Shown here: in pieces, positions 59,923 to 64,000 of the stretch
Layout: the number at the start of each line of letters is the position of its first letter
Numbering within the stretch: position 1 is the stretch's first letter
Assembly: GCA_015501055.1 (NCBI GenBank)
Contig: JADNYV010000014.1
Coordinates: 310,001 to 374,000, forward strand
Direction: 5' to 3'
From: Mucidula mucida
Lineage: Eukaryota > Basidiomycota > Agaricomycetes > Agaricales > Physalacriaceae
DNA: 64,000 nt
The notes under the pieces: generated by a model
The model's input: only the letters and a program-made list of their open reading frames with translations
Told to the model about the DNA's origin: nothing
The model's database searches: none
Translations under genes and position numbers: made by a program

Positions 59923-60437
59923 ATGAACAAGCGCAGGTAAGCTTGGTCGCCATTTTTCTTAAAGAGCTCACGCATACCTGAGTCCTCAGGCATTCTCGTG
60001 CCGGTTTTCTACGCCGGATCGAGTTCACCAAGTCCATACCCGTCGCAAACATCTCCAAGTCGCAGCCTTGGTACCCATTGTACAAGTTGGGCTGGGAAAT
60101 TCCAGCGGGGCCAATTTGCCAAGAATTTGATAATGGATACATAAACTCGTACAACTGGGTACGCCCAAAATGGAAGAAGGAGTGGGAGCAAGCTGGCTTA
60201 TTGTGCTCCTTTTCTCATCTGCGCGCCATGAATCTCATCTGTGACTTTAGGGAATTCCACGAGCTCACCTTCTACATCGCTATTGACATAATCAATCCTA
60301 CGTATAGGGTGCTAATTACGAGCAACGACACGCAGCAGGAACTGGACTTGGCCAAAAACGAAGAGTTTATTCGGAGGGCGAAGGAGTTCTTCAAGCGAGA
60401 GGAGGATCCGATCTGGTACCACTCCGATGTGTTCTAA
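59923..60437 (+). CDS. Small hypothetical protein directly downstream of the minisatellite
   Basis: Short exon 59923-59936 (MNKRR) with a good donor (CAG|GTAAGC) joins exon 59990-60437, giving about 153 residues: FLRRIEFTKSIPVANISKS, PWYPLYKLGWEIPAGPICQEF, KEWEQAGLLCSFSHLRAMNL, FYIAIDIINPTYRVLI, ending DPIWYHSDVF. No family recognised; it looks like a small globular alpha/beta protein. The same frame is open upstream through the whole repeat array to an ATG at 59392, so the true protein may carry ten copies of a 14-residue repeat at its N-terminus. Confidence 0.55.
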
Positions 60438-60820
60438 GCAGTCTCGTGAGCTTAGAGGTTATGTCGAAAGAAGAAAAGCGTTGTAATTCCGGTATATGTG
60501 ACATGATGACTTGTTTGAATTTTCTCGCTTCAGGACCTCAGACGCGTACGCGTCGTTCCTCCTCTTTCTCTCGCTAATTAAAGTCTTGCGTTCCTCCATA
60601 GATGATGAAGATTTACTTGAGATCTACAATGTTTGGGCCTAAAACCCTCGCTACTGTGCCGTTATTTGGGTCAGCTTGCATGACAGGGTAAACAGGACGC
60701 GTCCAGTGACGCGTCACAAAGTACATCGCGTTCCAGCCATTAGAAAGTCGTCTGCGCTCTACATAACTATTACATTGATCACAATTTTGCATCACTTCTC
60801 TAGGTACAGCTTCTCTATCT
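60438..60820. other. Convergent 3' intergenic region
   Basis: Between the small hypothetical gene and the 3' end of methionyl-tRNA synthetase. No gene seen. Confidence 0.4.
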
Positions 60821-63517
60821 TCATGCCTTGGGCGCCAGATCCAACAAATCCGTCTTCAACTTGTTCAAGGCATCCACCGCAGCTTTGATCTCCAGATCCG
60901 TCTCCGGTGTTTTCGGTTCCGCCTTCAAGGCGCGAATGGCATCGCCCTGCTCCGCAATCTTGGCCTCTACAGCAAGCATCTCGGGCGTCCTGATAACATC
61001 GGGAGACAGCGCCGCAGGTGCCTTCGAAGGCTTCTTCTTTCCCGCTTTTGGCTTCGGCGCCTCCTCTACCTCAGGAAGACCACCGAACTTGGCCCGGAAT
61101 TTTTCAGCCATGTTCTCCTCGATTTTCTTGAACAAGTGGGCTGGCTTGCCGATCGTATGGCCGGCAAGGATGTCCGTTGACAAAACGTCGGGTACAGCGC
61201 GCGCCGGGACATTGAGCTGCTCTAAAATGGCCGCTGACGTTGCAGGCATGTAGGGATACACCAGCGTCGATAACACCCAGATCAGGTTGACCGCGCGGGA
61301 GACGACCTGTGCGCAGCGCTTGGGATCCGAAGTCATCAAGGCCTTTCCAAGACCGGACGACTGCAAGTAATTGTTTCCGAGACCTGAGATCTGCATGACA
61401 GTGTGCAGACCTTTGCGGAGTTTGACAGCCTCCATGTCGGAAATGTATTCTTGTAGGGAGGCGTTGACGTCTATGATGAATTTTGCGTCGTGTTCGTCAT
61501 TGGGAGAAAGCGGACCAGGTTCGTCTCCACTTTCTGGGATGACACTGTCGTACTGTGACGATACGAACTTCAGGACCCGATTGACGAAATTTCCAAAACT
61601 ACAATCGATTGAGCAATGCTGTTTCTTACGAATGAGCATCAACTCACTTATTTAGAAGTACGTTATTGTTAGCAGCAATCTACAGAGATCATGAGGATAA
61701 TACATGTGAAGTGTGCTTGAGAGACCTACGCAGTCCGCCCAGGAAAACATGGCATCGGCCGTTTCTGGGCGCGTCGACAGAAGATAATAACGCCAAACGG
61801 ATGCCGGTATGCCCGTCTCTTTCGCGGCTGGACCGAAGACGCCACGATTTCTACTTTTCGAGAATTTACCGCCCTCGTAATTAAGGTATTCTGTAATGAT
61901 TGTATTCAGTATGGAGTGAATTGGTCTGTGAACTATTACCTGTGGTGGACAAGTGGTGTAACGTTGACCAGTTACGTCCATCCGCAAGCTGAATGGAGGG
62001 GAAGTACACGGTATGGAAATACACATTGTCTTTGCCCATAAACTGATAGAGATGAACGTCTTTGGGATTGAACCACCATTTCTCCCATTCTGGTGTATAA
62101 TTGGCAGTGATACTGGGGTATCCGATGGGTGCGTCGTACTATGAAGGTGAGTGAGCTAATAGATAGGATCGCCGAATGTTCTGCCATTACCCAAACATCT
62201 AGACGAGACGCGTCAGTGACATACATGTATATCAACCGTATATGCCTTACATAAGACTTTGCCCTCCATCGCCTTGTCCTCCTCCGAATCTATAGGCACC
62301 TTGACACCCCATTTGAGATCTCTTGTCAACGGGGTCGGAAGCAGACCGGCTTTGACACGGGCGTCAACTATTTCACCGTTGGCATTAATGACGGAGTTGG
62401 GAGACCAATGGCCAGCTTTCCACGACTTCTTGATCCACTCTTCCGTCCGTGGTTGTATCTCATTGAGCTTGAGATAGTTGTGTGTAGAGGTTCGGGTCGT
62501 TACTTTGTGGTCCTTGTTGACCATACAACGAGGCTTGATTAGCTCAATTGCATCTAAGGTACGGCTACAGAGATCGCATTGGTCTCCCCGAGCATCCTGA
62601 GTGATTTTGTCAGTTATACACGCAGATATAGAGAGAACACAACTTGCTTCGTAGCCACAGTGCGGGCACACGCCTTCGACGAAGCGGTCTGCTAAGAATC
62701 TGAAAGAGCCGATTAACGATAAGCATTGGAACATAGAAAGATACGTGCTTGGGGCACCCTTCGCAATAGACTTGTTCCTTGTCCTGCTTTTCGAGGTATC
62801 CATTCTTTCGTAGATTCCGGTAGATACCTTGGCAGATACTAGCTTCGAGATGAGCGAAGATATGGAAGATATGTCGGAAGCCTACGTGGAATGCCATTCC
62901 GTGGAAGTGCGTCCAAAGTAGTCAAAACTATGGAGAGATGAGCATGATTTAGGGACTGAAGAAAGGATTGGTACCCAATGTCAAACCACTCATAGGTCTC
63001 CTTATGGAGAAGGTGGTACTTGTCGCAAAGTACTTTGGGCTCTACACCTTCCTTTATGGCCTGAGTCTCTGTCGCAGTTCCGTATTCGTCGGTTCCACAG
63101 ATATACAATGTAGTTCGATTTCTCGTCCCTGTCCGACAAGAAGTTGAAACATCAAAGGTGCTTCATCGCATCCACGTACGATTGTAACTGCAGCCATATT
63201 AGCCTCTACATCGACCAACAATGCTGAAAACGCACCGACTGAAGACGTCGGCACTCAGAGTACTTCCAATGATGTTCCCTGTGTTTCTGGTCAATCAAAG
63301 TCCAGCCCAATGGGTTGCTGGCGTACCCAGATGGGGTACATTGTTGCAGTATGGCAATGCTGAAGTGATTAGGATATTTGTTTCGCCCTCCTTGGGTAGT
63401 CTAGTGACAGATCAGCTTTTCAAGTGGCCTCTGGCTTGTCACGTACATGGCTGGGGCACCTGGATGTGGTATAATCTGCAATAGGCCATCTGCTTGTCTA
63501 AATTTCTGTGTCGCCAT
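60821..63517 (-). CDS. Cytosolic methionyl-tRNA synthetase with C-terminal WHEP-like domain
   Basis: Class I synthetase that charges tRNA-Met. It starts [11 protein letters not shown] at 63517. Exons read [39 protein letters not shown] (the HIGH-type motif is HLGN), [38 protein letters not shown], the zinc region [33 protein letters not shown], then [31 protein letters not shown], the KMSKS equivalent [11 protein letters not shown], and the anticodon-binding helices. The C-terminal ~60 residues ([13 protein letters not shown]...[20 protein letters not shown]) resemble a WHEP domain. An 8-nt micro-exon (62191-62198) and GC-AG introns (62597-62647, probably 62700-62748) are needed. No frame loss seen. 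Confidence 0.92.
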
Positions 63518-64000
63518 CGTCAGCACTGTCTGGCAGTCGAGGTGAACTCGGAGTAAGAGGACAAGGAGCGCTATCGATGACTCGAGGCCCCTCGGCAAGC
63601 TGTGCCGAGCCCTACGACGCGTACAACGCGTACAAATGTCTGATCATAAACTCGGGTTAAATACTGGATGCGCGTATTTTCGTTGCAATATTGTGAGAGA
63701 TCTGCATTGGAGAACTCTATGGGGGCTGTCAGGGTTCTCGTCGACTCTGGTGAGCAGGACGACCAGGTTCTCGGAGGAACGGTCCGATGCCTGCCGGATG
63801 CAGGCTGCCCCTGCATGCTTGCTAACGCCTTGCTTCTTACCTTCATGCTAGTATGACCTGGTTCAAGTATATCGTTACACTCTCAGCTCCTTGCTAGTGC
63901 TAACTCATGCCAGGAAACTCGTCAAGCCGCTTGGCGAAGGCCATTCAGCGTCCAATGAATTCACCTTTACAGCCGTTATCTTGGGTTTACTAATAGGAAG
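63518..64000. other. Region upstream of methionyl-tRNA synthetase
   Basis: Contains the synthetase promoter. A minus-strand frame (63846-63571) and plus-strand frames overlap here without recognisable motifs. A short N-terminal extension of the synthetase in this direction cannot be excluded. Confidence 0.35.

Noticed and set aside
59351..59981. Three overlapping ~190-residue plus-strand ORFs made of repeats
   Set aside because: They are one minisatellite read in three frames. The 14-bp unit has no stop in any forward frame, so open length is not evidence of coding. Only the frame joined to the downstream exon is discussed.
63571..63846. 91-codon minus frame upstream of methionyl-tRNA synthetase as its N-terminal domain
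   Set aside because: It shows no GST-like or other synthetase-linked motif and no clear splice into MATQKFRQ.

Overview
The window is nuclear DNA of a filamentous basidiomycete, most likely an agaricomycete. The genes are dense and split by many introns of about 44-60 nt. The gene content is typically agaricomycete: F-box-like paralogues, an Ivy1-like protein, a Snf1 kinase, SVF1, a repetitive secreted protein and a chromodomain Ty3/gypsy element. No bacterial operons, CRISPR arrays or prophage were seen.

Layout. 1-6.1 kb: 3' part of a 2-oxoglutarate/Fe(II) dioxygenase (+), a ketohexokinase-like PfkB kinase (-), IND1/NUBPL (-) divergent from mitochondrial ribosomal protein bL33 (+), then SVF1 (-). 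6.5-10.3 kb: two tandem F-box-like paralogues (+). 10.6-15.7 kb: an unknown gene (-), an ACL4-like TPR protein (+), the mitochondrial protease OMA1 (+) and a small Rossmann-like protein (-). 16.3-19.3 kb: a secreted protein with three internal repeats (-). 20.2-26.9 kb: an MFS transporter (-), an unknown protein (-) and the SNF1 catalytic subunit (+). 28.6-38.6 kb: four transporters on the minus strand, two MFS and two tandem TDT/SLAC1-Mae1-type paralogues. 39.7-49.4 kb: Mediator subunit MED19 (+), an Ivy1-like protein (-), a SAM-domain tail-anchored protein (+) and the mitochondrial RNA helicase SUV3 (-). 49.4-52.6 kb is gene-poor. 52.564-59.065 kb: a complete LTR retrotransposon with a 5-bp target duplication. 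59.4-60.4 kb: a perfect 31 x 14-bp minisatellite abutting a small unknown gene. 60.8-63.5 kb: cytosolic methionyl-tRNA synthetase (-).

Common themes. Several unrelated genes serve mitochondria (IND1, bL33m, OMA1, SUV3) and several are membrane transporters, but nothing indicates one coordinated pathway. Four gene pairs are divergent with start codons about 50-170 bp apart and probably share promoters.

The main caveat is that conserved genes repeatedly lose frame by exactly one missing base, often in a homopolymer. I count 15 such places in seven host genes. This looks like uncorrected sequencing deletions, so I treat those genes as probably functional rather than as pseudogenes. The most interesting sequence-level observations are an 8-nt micro-exon in methionyl-tRNA synthetase, several GC-AG introns that the protein frame requires, an apparent Tf1/sushi-type self-priming site in the retrotransposon with CpG-biased LTR decay, and a perfect minisatellite that may be translated as the N-terminus of a gene.
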